Of a stretch of 5,626 nt of DNA, positions 4,882 to 5,626 are shown piece by piece (within the stretch, counting starts at the first letter, position 1; each line of letters opens with the position of its first letter). The notes under the pieces were generated by a model. The model was not told the origin of the DNA, did not search any database, and was given only the letters and a program-made list of their open reading frames with translations. The translations under genes and the position numbers were made by a program. The DNA comes from an uncultured Polymorphobacter sp. Its GTDB lineage: Bacteria > Pseudomonadota > Alphaproteobacteria > Sphingomonadales > Sphingomonadaceae. The stretch covers positions 1 through 5,626 of the forward strand of contig CALMPZ010000184.1 of assembly GCA_937871645.1 (NCBI GenBank). The letters are read 5' to 3'.

Positions 4882-5626
4882 CTAGAAAAGCTTTTCCTTG
4901 AAGACCAATACGTCCTTAGGCTGAACTTGTGCATCAAGTTTCGCATCGACCTCCTTGGCATTGCCACGAACGAGCGACACTTTCTTCTCCGAGCCCAGTG
5001 CCGTGACGCCGCCCGCAGCCGCCAGTGCCTCGCGCACCGTCATGCCCGGCGTGATGGCGATCGGCCCCGGCCGCAGCACCTGGCCCTGGACATAGACAAA
5101 CTCGGCATCGGGGACGAAAATCGTGTCGCCGGCTTCGAGATAAGGATCCTTGTCGGGCGTGCCGCGCACCAGTTCGAGCGTGTCGAGCTTGATCTCCTTG
5201 CCGTCCGAAGCGCGGCGCAGATAGACCGTCTGCGACCCCTGTATCCAGCCTGCCTTGAGCAGCACGTCAAGCACGCGGTACGGCTTGTCGAGCGGGTAGA
5301 GGCCCGGCGATGCGACCTTGCCGGCGACGCTGACGACGCGGCTCGAATAGCCGAGAATCTCGATGTTGACGATCGGATCCTTGTAGAAATTGCCGGCGAC
5401 GAGCTTCCGCTTGATCAGCGCGGCGAGCGAGACGTTGGTCTGGCCGGCGGCCTGGATAGACCCGATCATCGGCATGACGATGGTGCCGTCGTATTTGATG
5501 CGCGTCTTGACGCTGGCTTCGGGGGCGCCGAAAACGGTGACGTCGATGGCATCATCGACACCGAGAACATAGCCGGCGACCGGCGGTGTCTGTGCAGAAG
5601 CCACCGTCGCCATCGCACCAATGGCC
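4882..5626 (-). CDS. Wza-family outer-membrane polysaccharide export protein (5' end beyond window)
   Basis: The frame is open to the right edge, with 247 visible residues and stop TAG at 4884-4882. The ATG at 5613 is not the start: the frame continues upstream as AIGAMATVASAQ, the end of a signal peptide with a likely ASA|Q cleavage (visible residues 9-12). The mature protein is then about 236 residues. The Poly_export domain begins at YVLGVDD (about 19-25) and runs to about 90. A first SLBB-like domain starts near SRVVSVAGKVASPGLY (about 95-110). A second follows from FVYVQGQVLRPGPI to the GGVT segment near the C-terminus. Such proteins form the periplasmic and outer-membrane channel for EPS and dock on the GumC/Wzz partner encoded next. 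No cysteine is visible at the cleavage site, so unlike E. coli Wza it is probably not a lipoprotein. The short length fits compact Wza/GumB/GelD-type exporters. Confidence 0.9.
   Translation of the reverse strand, partial: AIGAMATVASAQTPPVAGYVLGVDDAIDVTVFGAPEASVKTRIKYDGTIVMPMIGSIQAAGQTNVSLAALIKRKLVAGNFYKDPIVNIEILGYSSRVVSVAGKVASPGLYPLDKPYRVLDVLLKAGWIQGSQTVYLRRASDGKEIKLDTLELVRGTPDKDPYLEAGDTIFVPDAEFVYVQGQVLRPGPIAITPGMTVREALAAAGGVTALGSEKKVSLVRGNAKEVDAKLDAQVQPKDVLVFKEKLF

Noticed and set aside
4885..4896. Perfect 12-bp palindrome GAAAAGCTTTTC at the end of the Wza-like gene
   Set aside because: It encodes the terminal Lys-Glu-Lys-Leu-Phe region, has no loop to form an RNA hairpin, and is explained by coding for repeated AAG/GAA and TTT-type codons. 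A terminator here would also cut off the downstream operon genes.

Overview
The window looks like part of an exopolysaccharide (EPS) and exosortase locus from a GC-rich alphaproteobacterium, most likely a sphingomonad. This rests on the combination of a V-type exosortase, a V-type EpsI and a small membrane protein resembling the XrtV accessory protein beside a Wza/GumC/CpsD-like EPS export set. I recall that combination mainly from Sphingomonadales; no search was run.

Layout, read along the minus strand from right to left: (1) a Wza-type outer-membrane polysaccharide export protein, cut at its N-terminus by the right edge; (2) a 65-nt gap with overlapping inverted repeats; (3) a GumC/Wzz-like inner-membrane chain-length protein; (4) a separate CpsD/EpsG-like P-loop protein with an N-terminal GspE-N-like helical domain, joined to gene 3 by an ATGA overlap; (5) exosortase XrtV, starting at a GTG 3 nt after gene 4; (6) EpsI, overlapping xrtV by 17 nt. 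Genes 3 to 6 are almost certainly one transcript with coupled translation, and the Wza gene probably belongs to it.

Left of epsI, one small gene on the plus strand (629-892) encodes an 87-residue, probably three-helix membrane protein convergent with epsI. A divergent non-coding stretch (438-628) follows. Then comes the start of a minus-strand membrane protein that resembles the N-terminal membrane domain of a polyprenyl-phosphate hexose-1-phosphate transferase (WcaJ/WbaP/GumD type), cut by the left edge.

Together: the transferase would load the first sugar onto undecaprenyl phosphate, GumC and the P-loop protein would control chain length and export, and the Wza protein would pass polymer through the outer membrane. 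XrtV, EpsI and the small protein would form a transpeptidase-like sorting system that cleaves C-terminal sorting signals of secreted proteins. No protein with a recognisable sorting signal is encoded here, so the XrtV substrate must lie elsewhere. The most unusual points are the missing Walker A lysine in the P-loop protein, the antisense position of the accessory gene, and a left edge where the expected transmembrane helix appears on the opposite strand. No tRNA, rRNA, CRISPR array or insertion sequence was seen.
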